This document shows, in pieces, positions 1 to 14,100 of a stretch of DNA of 64,000 nt (the first letter of the stretch is position 1; every line of letters begins with the position of its first letter). The notes under the pieces were generated by a model, which saw only the letters and a program-made list of their open reading frames with translations, made no database searches and had not been told where the DNA came from. Both the position numbers and the translations under genes were made by a program. Where the stretch lies: positions 1,736,001 through 1,800,000 of the forward strand of contig JBBELK010000370.1 of NCBI GenBank assembly GCA_037783545.1, written 5' to 3'. This DNA comes from Henricia sp. BOLD:AAB3569 (lineage: Eukaryota > Echinodermata > Asteroidea > Spinulosida > Echinasteridae).

Positions 1-1450
1 GAAAATAACTTTGTTTATACAAGGATAAAAATTAGCAAGTGCCTGGAAGTGTAAGAGTATGACCGTTAAGGAAAATGTTTAGATTTAGCAAGTGATTGTG
101 TTGTACTTGATATAAACTTGAGGGAAAATATTAGTCCAGTTGACCTGTTCATCCTCGTGGATGTACGTATGTACAACCAAGTAAATTACATACATGTTTA
201 GTATAGTCAGAAACACCAGGGTAGGTCTTTTTTATAAATCATGGTTCCAGACACTTTGTTGTCCCAGTTTAATGTGATCTATCTTGTTTGAATCCTGATA
301 AGGATCATACGATTTTTTTCTTTTCTCAAGTTTTGTTATTTCATTTCTATGGTGAATAGGCGCCATAAGATTTGTTCATGGAATATACCATAAAATCCTG
401 TGTATGAGGCACACCAGTATATGGCTCACCTCCAATGTAGACGGCTGGCACAGTGTGCCTTATACACGAGTATTGATTGCTTTCCGGTGACGTCACCCCT
501 TCCATCCAACATTTTAGTTGTCATTTTTCATGACCCACGTGGCTCGAGTGATAACCGGCCAAAAAAGTAATAAAAGCGCATTGGTTGCACTTACCTCTGT
601 TACTTAACCTTGCTTTATGTTGTTGCGCCATGGCCGTTTTATCGATAAAGATAAAAATGTATTTCTTCAGGATAAAAATTGTGATCAAGCAAAAGCACTT
701 TCGTTTGTACAAGCTGCAGTGCATGCTCAATAATTTAAACGTATCGCAACGCGCGAGTGCGTGTGGCATCTTCGAATGAAAGTACGCTGGTGAGTATAAT
801 ACGCGTGCCCATGTGCGTCTAGTGGCGCGCGTGTATGCGCGTGACTGTTGACCACCAAACATTCTCGGATGTTCTACGGCATGGAAAGAAGGCGCAGGCG
901 TACCCATGTATGTATAAGACGCTCCCCCAACTTTAGATTTTTTGCAGTGGTAAAAAAAGTGCACCCTATACATTGGGTTTTACGATATACACCTGTGCTT
1001 CAAGGCTCAGCTGGTAGAGCATTTGACCGGTTTGCTAGAGGTCTCGGTATCGATTTTTCTCTCATCCTAAGTTTTGTTTCAAATAACTGTAAAAGTGAGT
1101 GTCATATTTAATAATTTATTTGTTTACAGGGTTAGTCAAAAGGAAAGTTACCCACGATAAATTTCGATTTCCCCGAAAAATATTACTTTTGTTTCACTAA
1201 GGAACTTCGTATTAAGACTTGTTATGTTTTCCCACACATCTGAAAGTGAAAGACAGAATCCCTGAAATTGACAATTGGTATCAGAAAATATAAATTATGC
1301 CCGTTTTATAGCTGTCCATAAAATGCTCAACAAAAACAAAAACAGAACATACAAGACTCATGCTTTTTGTGATTTTTTTTTTCTTCCCCAAATTTGTATT
1401 TAAAAAAATCAAATCAGTCTTGATGTAATTTTTACTATTTCCATCTCCAG
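1..1450. other. Presumed integrin intron, no exon found
   Basis: The next integrin exon at 1451 starts mid-codon, so this is most likely an intron. No upstream propeller exon is recognisable. The stretch 480-1000 is richer in CG and short inverted motifs than its surroundings. A fragment at about 1003-1050 resembles a tRNA A-box region (CTCAGCTGGTAGAGCA) and may be a SINE remnant. Confidence 0.5.
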
Positions 1451-4400
1451 GTTATGCCATCACTTCCGGCCACTTCTTATCGCGATACTCGACCGAGGGT
1501 GCCGTGGGGGCGCCCCGCGCTTACCAGAAGGGCAAAGTGTACATCTACAACCTGCGGAATTTCACGTTACTGACGCAGATTTTCGGCGAGTCTGTAAGTG
1601 TCCAGAGCTAGCGGAATGCATACCCTAATTAAATATCTGTTTACACCCCACAATATCCCTAACTTTTTTTGAGTAGTGTACAGGTCGAAAGAGGTCACAG
1701 AAACGTTCCGCTCAGCCGCAGTAGTTTTACAGAGTTGTATTTAGTCCGGTGGGAACAGTTTTGCCCTGTAAAAGTAACATGCAGTAAACAAATTGGCAAT
1801 GAGAACGCACAGCAAGATTACACGGGGGAATGTTACCACGGGTCTCGGTAACTTTCCATTTTTTTTCTCAGATGGGCACATATTTTGGCGCTGCAATTCG
1901 AGGCATGGATCTAAACAATGACGGCCTGACGGATTTACTCGTAGGAGCTCCGCTTTATTCAGTCACACAAGATGAAGGGATAGTCTACATGTATATCAAT
2001 CATGGAGATGTAAGTACTCAAATTTAAGAAACAACCGTTCATAAAGGAGCTTGATTTTTTTCAGAAAATGGATTTTGTTCTAACCTAACATTCAAATAAA
2101 ATAACTCCCCAAAATACTATCCATGGTAAGAACACAGGAAATTTGCAATCTCCAATTTGGATGTGGAAGCAAAAAGGTTGGTGTAATAACTGCACTGTTT
2201 TATGTAACTAGACAAATTAGTTTACAAAACTTTGGTGGTTTTTGACGATATCCTTGAAAATACACGAATTGAGAGTGCGAAATTTCAGAATGGTAATAAG
2301 AAACATATGACAAATGATATGGTATCTCGACATCCATGGGAACAATGGGGGTCTCGAAAACATGATCTGGACTCGCTCCTTTAAAAGTTAAAATTTGTGA
2401 AAACATTTGGTTGCAGGCTGTCATGAGAAAATTACCAGAAATGCTAGTGGGTTCCAGTGCCGTCAATGCCAGGTTTGGCTCAGCGATTGCAGACAGTGGA
2501 GATCTAAACATGGATGGTTTTAATGGTGAGTCCAGCAAACGGATATCACACTGTACTGACACAAATCTAATGCGCCCCAAATGTGGGATAGACCATATCG
2601 AATAGCTGCCATCTGCAACCATGCATGTCCTCAAGGAACAAAGAAACTGCCCTACAAGATGGCAGCTATTCGATATGGTCTATAGTACCTCCCTGGTTTT
2701 TGCACTTCACGCATGTGTAAGGAAGACATAGTTGAGTTTCTTGACATCCATATTTCCAGTGACCTGTCTTGGGAAGCACATGTGCATTCCTCCGTCGCCT
2801 GAGAAGCTTCGGATTGAGTACAACATTGCTGACTAAGTTTTACCTGGCAGTGATTGAGAGTACATTAGTGCTCTCGATCACGGTCTGGTTTGGTAACACT
2901 ACAGTTGACAATGGTCGCCTTATGAATCGGGTTGTTAAGACAGCATCCAAAATTATTGGTCTCGATTTGCCGGCTATTCAGTCCATTTATGAGACAAGGG
3001 TTCTTAAGCGAGCTCAGAGTATTATTTCAGACGAGTCTCACCCTGGGTACCACCTATTTCAACTGTTACCGTCTGGTAGGAGCTATAGATCCCTAGCTGC
3101 GCATTCTAAACGTCATAGGAAAAGTTTTTTTCCTGCAGCTGTGCGAGCAATCTCTAGCGACCTGGCCCAGTGAACATGCAAATTCTTTGTAGTCGTAACA
3201 TGTTTTGTGATATCTCGTAACTGTTTTGTATGAATTACATGTAATATTCAATGTTCTCATGGTGTAATTTAATGTGCAATATTTTGTACTGTTTGTATGT
3301 TTACTTAAAGCACGATGACCACAATAATTCTACTGTATGTGTACGCATATGTGTAGCAAATAAATCAATGAATGAATGAAAAATAGACCAATGGAATACC
3401 TCGGCTACCTGATGAATATTTATGAGGTTTAGTAAAAATGTGTTGCCACTCATGACAAAGCAGTGGTTAAACCAAGTTGGTTTTAAATGACACACTGCCT
3501 GAACTTAGCCACAGTGTCTTGAAAAAACTCTGTGTACAGTTTTATTTGATGATGTAAAAGAACAAGAAATATCCCATTAAAATTCATTATCTTTGGGTGG
3601 GTTCGAGTCCCACCCGAGCACGCTATGAAGTTTCTCTCATAAGTGTCTTGGGGAGGCAATGAGTATACAGTGCTAACTAAGTTAAGTCTGGTAGGGCACA
3701 ACAAACCTTAATTAATATTCATTATCTTTGATGAACATCTTTAACTGGATGTGGTCCCTTTGAATGTTTTAATTTGGCTGCTGGCACTGCATGATCAGTG
3801 GTTAAGTGTGTAAGATATTTATGTCTCAATACGGGATGTAATGGGTTCGAATCCAATCCATGAACAATATGAACTTTTGTCATGACAGATTTTTTGAACT
3901 TCTCTCTTGCATTTCATTCTGTTAATATTTTGCACATTTACATTGTTATTAGATGTTGCAGTCGGTGCCCCTTGTGAAGACGACCACAGTGGAGCTGTGT
4001 ACATCTACCATGGTTCAGTGACGGGACTCAAGACCAAACATGCTCAGGTAAGAAACGGGCCCTGTCTGCATTCATTGGGTATGGCTTGAAATTAAACATG
4101 TATTTTTTAAAATTTATTTATTTATTTATTTATTCACCACATCCAACAGCGGAAGGACCGCCAATTACAGGAATGGGATCAATTAACATAGATATTTGAA
4201 TAACTAATCAACTTCTAAGTTGAATTAGAAACTGCCAGAAATACCGGGGAATCCCTCCCCTTGCTCTTCACGAAAGAATGCTCTGGGATCTTTAGAGTGC
4301 GTTACCGAAACCTAACACACTGGACCAACGGCTTTACATCCCTTCCGAAGGACGGAACAAGTGTGATTAAGTGCCTTGCTCAAGAGCACAAGTGCCACAA

Positions 4401-5131
4401 CCCGTCACAGCCCGGCATCGAACCCACATTCTAGTACTGGCTCGTACAGGAACTTGAGTTCAATGCACTAGACCGCTCGGCCATAACAGCCCTAACATGA
4501 GTCTATGGAAGACGCTAGGTAGATATTGGATCACTTTACTTAGGTTAGGGTCACACGAATTACGACATATCCCAATTTATTGTAGTATTACTATAGTACG
4601 ATTACGAGATTTTGTGCGTGTGACCCCAAATCCATTGCAATCGTATCACAATCGGTCAACGATGAGAATTCTCATTGTTTGATTGTGATACGATTGTAAT
4701 CGCATTACAATAAATTGGCAAAACACGCGTGTGACCCCATCTCTAGGGGGCTTTTCCAAATCTCGGCTTCGTTCTGTCTCCGGCTTCATCTCCATGTGGT
4801 TTACTTGGAGCCTGAGCCTAAGCCGAAGTCAAGATTTGGAAAAAGGTCTAGATATCCCATGTTTGGTTGTTTTACTTCTATTGTGATTAGGTACGATAAA
4901 AAAAAAAATCTTACATTAGTTACTTGGTCAAGATCACTACGATCAGCATACACTGAATTCAGGTTTGTTATATCTTTTTGACCTTTGACCCCAGCGGCTG
5001 TCAGGGAGGTCATTCACCCCCAACCTGATGTCCTTCGGCAGTGCTATATCAGGTGGTATTGACATGGATGAAAACGGCTATCCTGAACTGGTTATTGGAG
5101 CACATCAAAGCAATGCTGCTGTCCTATACAT
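1451..5131 (+). CDS. Integrin alpha exons 1-5: beta-propeller blades 4-7 (FG-GAP repeats)
   Basis: Five exons encode the second half of the seven-bladed ligand-binding head. Blade starts read GYAITSGHF, MGTYFGAAI, NARFGSAIA and LMSFGSAIS, the FG part of FG-GAP. The GAP parts read VGAP, LLVGAP, VAVGAP and LVIGA. Three blades carry EF-like calcium loops: DLNNDGLTD, DLNMDGFND and DMDENGYPE, the last ending in Glu. The FG-GAP fold and its calcium loops are established for integrins; the blade numbering is inferred from alignment with remembered human alpha-5 and alpha-9. The third loop is split by the 1.4-kb intron between exons 3 and 4, with its final Asp codon made across the splice. Blades 1-3, and therefore the presence or absence of an alpha-I domain, cannot be judged here; alpha-4/alpha-9 members normally lack one. 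Confidence 0.93.
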
Positions 5132-8100
5132 GTGAGTTTCAGACAGGCAACTTCAAAGGCCCATGTAGACCCTCTGCAACGGCGGCCATGACAGGGAGCA
5201 TGTTGTTATATTTAAATGATGTACCAATAGATCCACAAAATGCCTACTCATGCATCACGTATGGTAACAATGTGACTGCCCACTGTCATGGCCGCCCCTG
5301 CAAAGGGTCTATTGTAGATGGACTTTTCTTATGAATTCCAAGAACTGTCTGTGGAATTGGTGGCCACTAACTAATTATACGATTCTTGTTTTACATATGC
5401 TACATGATGGGCGTTTAAGATGCTTACACCATGTAACAGGGGGTTTACACCGGGGAAAGCCCCCAGAAGATGCAAAACAAACAACACAGGGTGTCGCTTT
5501 GAATTCTGGGAACACAGGTCAAATGTTGTTGCCGGGTGGGGCTTTATAAATGCTGTTATCGTTTGACTCACGATGAAAAATTAAGCCGGCGCCACGCAAA
5601 ACAGTTGCCCTAAAGTAATGCAATAAACTATGTCAATGGCCACAGACATCTATTGGTTAAGCAAAATGTATTTACAGTCCTATTCCATCCTATTTTGTGT
5701 CAAAAATCTGTGTTTTTCTTTGTACTCGCGTCGCGATTCCAAAGTGTCTGCCATGTTTTACTACTCATGGTTACTAGGTGATGTCATTACACCGAGTCTT
5801 AACCAGAGATCCGCTCGCGAGCTCGGGCAGTGGTGGCTGCCACCGGGGCGGACTCGTGTATCACGTGATGGCTAAAAGAACGCTCCGGTGTAAGTTGGTG
5901 TTAAATAATAGTGTGATAATATGCTCTTCTTTCTAAAATGAATATTGACTAAGAAAATAGCTGGGCTCGAATGAGACAGATATGGTATATCACAAAACGT
6001 GACCAACTTTACAAACAAACCCCCGTGTTTTTGTCTTTTTCTTCGACATTCAGGAGTAAACCGGTTATCAGGATGCTTGCAACGGTCACCATCAAAGGAA
6101 CACCCATCGACCTGAACCGCACCGAGTGTCTCTTTCAAGGCCGACTGGTACCCTGTGTCCGTGTGGTGTCCTGCTTCACGTACAGTGGTGTTGGACTACC
6201 CGGCCAAATCGGTAATGCAGTCATCTGTAAACCTTGCTTTAAATAATTTTTTTCCCCCGAAAATGGATTTCATTTTAACCTAACAATCATATAAAATACC
6301 TCCCCAAAATACTTTCAATGGGAAGAAAACAGGAAAGTTCACTGTATTCAACAAACCTCTTATCTGTTGTGATCAAGAATTCATATTTTAAGAATTTTTT
6401 TTTCTTATTTGGAAAAGTTTGTTTTTTGGTAGGTACTTGTAATACAGACACTGGATAACATAGGGAGTAAAAAGAGATATTTTGCAAGTGCGAGGATATG
6501 GATAGCGCGACGAATACGTCACAGGTATATGCAGTCTTGTGACGTCATACAGGGCTCGCTATCCGCTACGCAATTGTACGGCACGGATATTGAGCTCACT
6601 ATGCGTGAGCACTAAACGCATAGTGAAATGTCGGATTTATAGTGTTTGTCCTCATTTATCGTGGCGTTTACGTAGACAGGTTGAAAAGAGTTTACATTAT
6701 AACAGTCCACGTTTTTTGGTTTTTTTTTGCATCTTAAAGCTTTGGATCATAGTAAAACTGGTATCAAAGCCGTGTTGTGCTGGGTAATTTTTCCGCTGTT
6801 GGAAATAGACTCACTTTATCTAACACGCTGTGGAGTCGCGAAACCACAGAAATGCCACTAATGGTTACGGATCATAGCTAAACGTATGCGTACACGTATC
6901 TGTCGACTTGCGAAATCTCTTTATTATGATTTGAATACATGTATATGCATTTTCAAAGCATTTTATTTGCATGAATTTGCATATCGTTGCATATTCATGA
7001 TTACACCAAAACTATTTCTTGATAAGCCGAATGTCTTGTTTCATATCTGGCACCCACTCTCCCCAGCCATTAATTACACATTGGAAGCTGACAACCCTAA
7101 GCGCCAGACCGGGCTTCCAGGACGGGTCACCTTCATTGAGAAAGGCCTTAACAAAGGGAGTAGGATTCAACAGAGTGTACTGCTCAACGCTAAACAGAAA
7201 TCATGCACGACATTGGAGGCCCATATCGATGTGAGTCACAATAATAATTATAAAACGTCAAAATGTGTTTAACTCTTTCAGTGCCAGCGTTTTTTCAACA
7301 TTTAACTCAAAAATGCCAGACTTTAAGTGTTTTTGGTAATTCTTTGAAATTCTGTAAAAAAATAAATAAATAAGTTGTACTAACCAAACTTGTTGTATAT
7401 TGTTCTTTTATAGATTCTAGAATCGATGGTATTGTTTTATTGAGTGATAAATACCAATGTTTTTCACTATCCGAATCCCAAAAATACTCAAAAACTTCCT
7501 CCGCGGAGAAGCGAGTGCATTTTACTATGGGCGCCGCCATCTTGGCTTTTCAGAACTGCTCAGATTTTGCGCCCTCTCGAGGAACTCCGATGTCGTACCT
7601 CGACGATTTTGCATATTATGATAGATCAATGCGCCCTCTAGCGATATTTTTAGGTCGTACACGTACTACGGTTGGCGTTTTTGCAGAACAAAATTGTTAA
7701 AAACGAGATCGTACTATTCGTACATTGGCACTTTCAAAGTACATACATTTCGGCCGAGTGGGATATGGGACATGGGACGCAAACGCACTACATGATGCCG
7801 TATTCCACAAGCGCGAGTGGGATAACAAATTTATATTCAAGCAAACTTGACGCACTAATAACGCGCACACTCTGCAGTCGTGCAGTCTGCAATACACGTG
7901 TGGGACGCAGTGCAGAGAATCGCGCGCATAACAAGCCGCATCAGATAGCTAGATTGAAGTGTGCAGCTCCGTGTATGTAGGGGATGCATGCATTTGAATA
8001 CCAGGGCGCATCACGCAGAGTGCAACATAAAATCGGAAGACGGGACATAGGATAATGTCACACTGTTGTTCCCATGGATCCACCAATCAGAACCACGGAT

Positions 8101-11100
8101 TCAAGTTTGCTTGAAGATAATGTACGATAGATCGTACTTGTACGGCCTTGGCACTGAAAGAGTTAAGATAAACCAGTAACGTTGTGATTAAAATTTTAGG
8201 TGCGTAACGCAATTAGATATTTGCGTGTTTTACATGAACGGGATTTGGTGTACTGACATACTTCCCTTCACATGCACACTATTTTTTTGTTGCTATGTAT
8301 TGACTGGGTGCACACGGCAGGTATGAAGTAAGAACCACGTGACACGTATGGGCCACATACTGCCACGTGGGAGCCACATGTCCTGTAAGAGACACGTAAA
8401 AGTGTCACGAAAAGTTAAAAAAAATCCCCAACCCCTTCCAGTCATTCAGCATCTTGACCTTTAAGAAAGCAACATCACCATGAGAGTAACAAGAAGACGG
8501 AGACTCCAGATTACTGACATCAGATACCCCCCGTAATTGCCACCCTTACGGGGGTAGCCCCGTAGACGTTAAGTAGGCGCCACGGCAGTGAACAGGGCTG
8601 ACTTTACGTGGTGACATTTTGAACTTTTTGAAATTCCAGCTCTACCTCGTAGTAAACTCCACATAGACCCTGTAACTGCCACGTAGATGCCGTAACTGTT
8701 ACAGGATAGCCACGTCCCACCCCGTATCACAAAAATGGCCCTACATGGCCCATGTGGCTAGGCTTTACGTGACAGTGTGACCCTGTTATAAAAATTAATG
8801 ATCTTAGTCAATGCCCATTTAATTTCCCCCCCTCCTTTCCAGGTGAACATGAAGGACTACCTTAGCCCATTGCCCTTCATGTTGACCTATGACATCCGGA
8901 CAAGAGAGAATGCCATCGAACCACCTCTTACGGATTGCGCTGAATTTTGTCCGGTTCTGGACATGTATTCTCTAAGTAAAATGATCAAGCAGGTAAGATC
9001 TGCAAAAGTCATGTCATTACTTTAAGATACAAATCTTCAACGAGAGAAAAATTAATTTTCTAAGTTGTCTTTATTAGTTTTATAGCATCTTCGGCAACTA
9101 AGGCACTTTATGCCGTCAACAATGCAGTGTTTAGCTTTTAGAAGTCGGAGGAAACCCCAGAGAAACCCGAGGAAGAAATAATTTTGTGTCTTGTATCCCA
9201 AAACAGACATGCGGTTTTTCTTTTATACCCATATTTATTTCTTCACCTTGTAATTCCTCAGTTTTGTTTGTATTTTTTGGTTGAAATTGCCAATTTAGAT
9301 AAACTCCTCAAAAAAAGTTCAGAAAGTCGGGTTTGACTGACGATTTCTCTGTTGTTGCAAAATAATTTTCCTTGAATTTTGTATCATTGGAAAGCCCTGT
9401 TATTCCTCTTTACGGTGTGTCATTTGTTATGATTAAGGAATTGGGGATGTGCAGCACAGCTGAATACGGGGGCGGGTGTAAAGTGAAATGTCACAAAATG
9501 CATTGCTATTGTCAAAAAGTGCATTGACACATTCCCATCCTCCAAGCAAAAGGGGAATGCACTGCATGACAATAGCAGTGAATTTTGTGACATTTCACTT
9601 TCCACCCACCCATGTATTCCGCTATACTGCACATCCCCCAATTGATTAATCATAACAAATGACACATCACTGTAAAGAGGAATAACAGGGCTTTCCAATG
9701 ATACCAAATTCAAGGAAAATAATTTAGTAACAAGAGAGAAATCGTCAGTCAAACTTGACTTTCCGAACTTTTTTTGAGGAGTTTATATACATTCTTAAAA
9801 TCTCGTTTTGAAATTTTGAAATCTCTTTTCACAAACTTGAAAGGAGTGAAAATGTACTTACTGTTAATTGTTGCTTTATGTTTCAGGTTGGGTTTATTTA
9901 CAGTTGTGGAGATGATTCCATCTGCAACACCGATCTTCAGTTACAATCAAGACTAGTTCCAAAGAGGTACAAGTTCCTCCTTACAAGCCTTCAAAAGTCT
10001 TAATTCAGAAGTCCATCACAAGTCCTCACAAGTCACATGTAGATCTTGCACATATTAGGGGCGTTCGAGACGCTTACACCGGGTAACGGGGGGTTTACAC
10101 TGGGGAAGCCCCCAGAAGATGCAAAACGAACGACACACGGTCTCGCTTTGAATTCTGAGGACACGTGGTCAAAGATTGTTGACGGGTGGGGCTTTATAAA
10201 CGCCGTTATCGTTTGACTCGGGATAAAAAATGAAGCCGGCGCCACGCAAAAATAGTAGCCCTAAAGTACTGAAATAAACTTTGTCAATGCCCACAGACAT
10301 CTACTGATTCAGCAAAGTGTATTTAGGCCTACAGCCCTATTCCCTCCTATTTAGTGTCATAAATAAGTGTTTTTCTTTGTACTCACGTCGCGATTCCAAA
10401 CTGTCCGCCATGTTTTACTACTCGTGGTTACTAGGTGACGTCATTACACCTTGCTTTACACCACAGACCCAGTGGTGGCTGCCACCAGGGCAGACTCGTG
10501 TAACACGTGATGGCTAAAAGAACGCTCCGGTGTAAGTTGGTGTTACCCGGTGTCAGCATCTCGAGCGCCCCATGCTTATCAAAATGAGCTTATCAAAATT
10601 ATCATATAACCTGGAAATGGATAGAGAATTTAAAAACAACATATTCAAACGTTTTCGCTCTTCGTTTTTATTCTTTATATAGAGGCACGCCGTACATACC
10701 ATATGGTAAAGAAGAGAAATTGTTCGTTGAAATCACGTTGACCAATCACGGAGAAGAGGCCCACATGGCGCAAGTTATCGTTACGCATCCCGAGGACATA
10801 ACATTTGTCCGCGTAGAAAATACCAGGGTGAGTCTTTGGCTGTTGAGAATTCTTAAATTTTTAGTTCTAAAACCCTTGGTTTTGGACATGGGTAATTCCC
10901 AAAATTATGTCCCAGTTATGTACGACACTCTCTGCTTCAAAAATCACCACTTATGACCACAAATTCTCAGTAATGGACTGTGGCCTGTGATTATAGGGGG
11001 CAGCATAATTTTCTTTAATATTTTGTTTTCCGATTCCTGACAAATATTCAGAACAAAAGACCATAAAGGCTTATAATTTGTTCCATGGTATTGGATAGGA

Positions 11101-14100
11101 GTTTGGTGTCCCTGGTTACCTACACCAATGAAAATTGGCTGTAGAATGAGTTTGCATTAACCTTGGTGCCTTATCTACACACAAACATTAAATGTGAGTG
11201 GCATTTGTTCAAATAAAAATAATTAGTTTCTACTGGGAAACCACTTTCAATCATTAAAAACACTTGGAAATCTTGAAAAGCATGTCACACTTTTGGACCC
11301 CTAATTTTTGGAATTACCCACATATTCTTTGAGTATGTTCGAAATTGGGGTCATTTTTGACGTACCACACTTATTGAGAATGGCATTACCATCACACTTC
11401 CATCACGAAAACATGTGCTTAAAATACAAAAAATTAAATTATTTAAAACCCTCAAAATCTCTCAAATGTAATAGATCTGAATTATGTCATCAGCTTGAAA
11501 TGGCTTGCTGTTCAACGGAATGAAATATGGGATGCTTATAATATGTGTCGCTTAACCCCATTAGCTTCATCCTTTGGATGTTATTGAAAGCCGTAGGTCC
11601 AGTGTGTTGTGTAATGCACTTAAAAGATCCAAGAGTGGGGGGTTTCCTGGGGTTCATTTCACAAAAATAGGACTTAGTGGAAAAGGTCTTAGCAATAGGA
11701 GTTGACTGTGCTTACGTCCTACAATAGGACTTAAACATCCCTAAGATGGATCCTAGGACGTTTGTGAAACGAACCCCTGGTGTCTCTGGCTTGGCAGCCG
11801 AAGGCCTATGTATCACGATGTTTAGGCACTTCCTGATTGTTATAAAGCGCATTAAAAGCGCTTTACAAGAACTAACTATTAGTACTATTATTACTTATTA
11901 TTTTGTAATCCATTTCAGAGGAAAGAGACATTAGTCATATGCGGACCTGAGAAAGGGGAGAACATGACGTCTCTAGTAGTGTGTGATGTGGACAATCCCA
12001 TGAAAGCATTCTCAACGGTAAAATGGATTAAAATATCTTGGTCTCTTTGGCATCCGATTCTGTTGACAGTTACTGGTCAAAATCATATCTGTACAAATCA
12101 CTCAACCTTTCTCAAAATCCTGTGAGGAAATTTCCCATATGTTACAGATACGTAATAGAAATACAAAAATAAAATTTTATTAAATATTTGTCCTTGTTAT
12201 GTATGTTATATTGTAAAATTTAGAAAGGTACGTCATCACACTATTTGTTGCCATTCTTTGGCTGAAGTTATCACCTCAGAAGAACCTTAAAGGGGCGTGT
12301 CCATTTTGTGACCCCCCATTTTTCCCATGATTTTTATACCGTATCATTTGTCATATTTTTCTCATTACCATTCTGAAATTTTGCGTTCTCAATCCGGATA
12401 TCGTCAATAAACCACCGATGTTTTGTAAACTAATTTATCTGGTTCCATAAAGCAGTGCAGTAATTACACCAACCTTTTTGCTTCCACATCCAAATAGGAG
12501 ATTGCAAAATTTATGGGTTTTTTCCATGGATAGTATTTTGGGAGATATTTTCTATGATTGTTAGGTTGAAACGAAATCAATTTTTTTAATGGAAAAACCT
12601 GAACACGCTCCTTTAAGACATTCTTTGTATTTTGAGAAAAGATAAAAGCCATTCTTCAGAGATATGATCCTGGTTGCAAAGAGTTTCCAGTACCGTGGAC
12701 AGACTTATTTATATTTAATGTGATAGTAGATTTTTTTTGAATAAAGGCCCATTTTTCTGGAGTGGTTTGGCGAATGTTCATGCTTAGCAAAAAATTAGCA
12801 GAGTACCACCCAAAACCAGTTGAAACGATATGAGATTTTAGCCGGTAACCTCTTTTGACTGACATTCTTTTATTTAAAATATCTTTGGTCCCCTCAGAGT
12901 TACTTCCAAGTGAAACTCTTTGTCCCGTCACTAAGCCGCGAAACGACGAACATCCTGATTCAGGTGGAAGCACGGACGACTAGCCGAGAAGAAAACAGTA
13001 CACTACATGACAACCACGTCGAGATGAGCTTGCCTGTTAAAATTGAGGCAGATGTCACAATATCGGGGTGAGCATAGGAAGGGATAATAATGATAATGGT
13101 GGATTCTTATATAGTGCACATGTCCACCCTGCGGGATGCTCCTGGTGCTGTTGCCATTATTATTATCGCTGCCATCAGGGAATCACCAGAACCATTTCGC
13201 TTTAACTAGGTGGCTGGTGGACAGGCGCTTAAACCCTATCAGCAGTTAGATTGTGGCATTCCCTTAACAGCTTCCCAAAAATCGCCTGGGTTGACGAGGC
13301 AACTGGGATTAAGTGCCTTGCCCAGGGACACAGACACGTTGGTCGAAGTGGGGCTTGAACCCACAACCTCTGACTGGGAGTTCCGCTTCATACCCACTAG
13401 ACCACACGCACTCAGGGAAAGACTTATAGAATTAAACCTTTTGTATATAGGGATACTAATAGTGTAAAATGCTCAAGGCATTGTACACCCCAATGTGGCT
13501 TTGTTATAAACTGTTTTACCCATTTATCTCGTCGATTACTGCGAGTGTAGACGTTTAAAGCAGTAACAAGTGAATTTCCCCTAAACGTGTTAACAAGCCC
13601 TCCGCCACACTGATGCGGAAATATTGGCGTGTTTAAACGTCCTCCGGCGTCAAGTGGTTAAAAAAGCTATTGTGCATTGAGGAAGACACACATGAGTGCC
13701 CAGGCTTTATATGATTAAATAAAACAATCAGAAACGGAGTTTTGAACAAAAGCACAAATGACTCAAAACAAAAACAAAAGATTGTCGGAAGTTTGGAAGG
13801 TCAGACCGACCGAGTGACCTAAAATATAACCAGGAAATAATGCCTGGAGCACTTCCTTCCCACAACTTCCTACCATATCTAGACGGCACACATTGTGACA
13901 TTTGCACTAAATCGAGTAATCTCTAAAAAGCATAGTCGTTTGTATGTGAGAACAATTAGCGAACCAGAGGGATTATTAAATACAGTATATACGCTAGGGA
14001 TGGACGTTTAACCAGTTCACCATTTAACCACTTTGCGACGGCTAGGCATTTTCCAATTTATTCCCCTGGAGCGAGAGACTGCAACAGCAGTTTTGGTTAT

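Noticed and set aside
848-1111. 87-codon open frame before the first integrin exon
   Set aside because: No family resemblance, not in phase with the exon at 1451, and it contains a tRNA-like fragment.
3483-3704. 73-codon minus-strand frame
   Set aside because: It runs across a SINE fragment and its B box; it has no protein resemblance.
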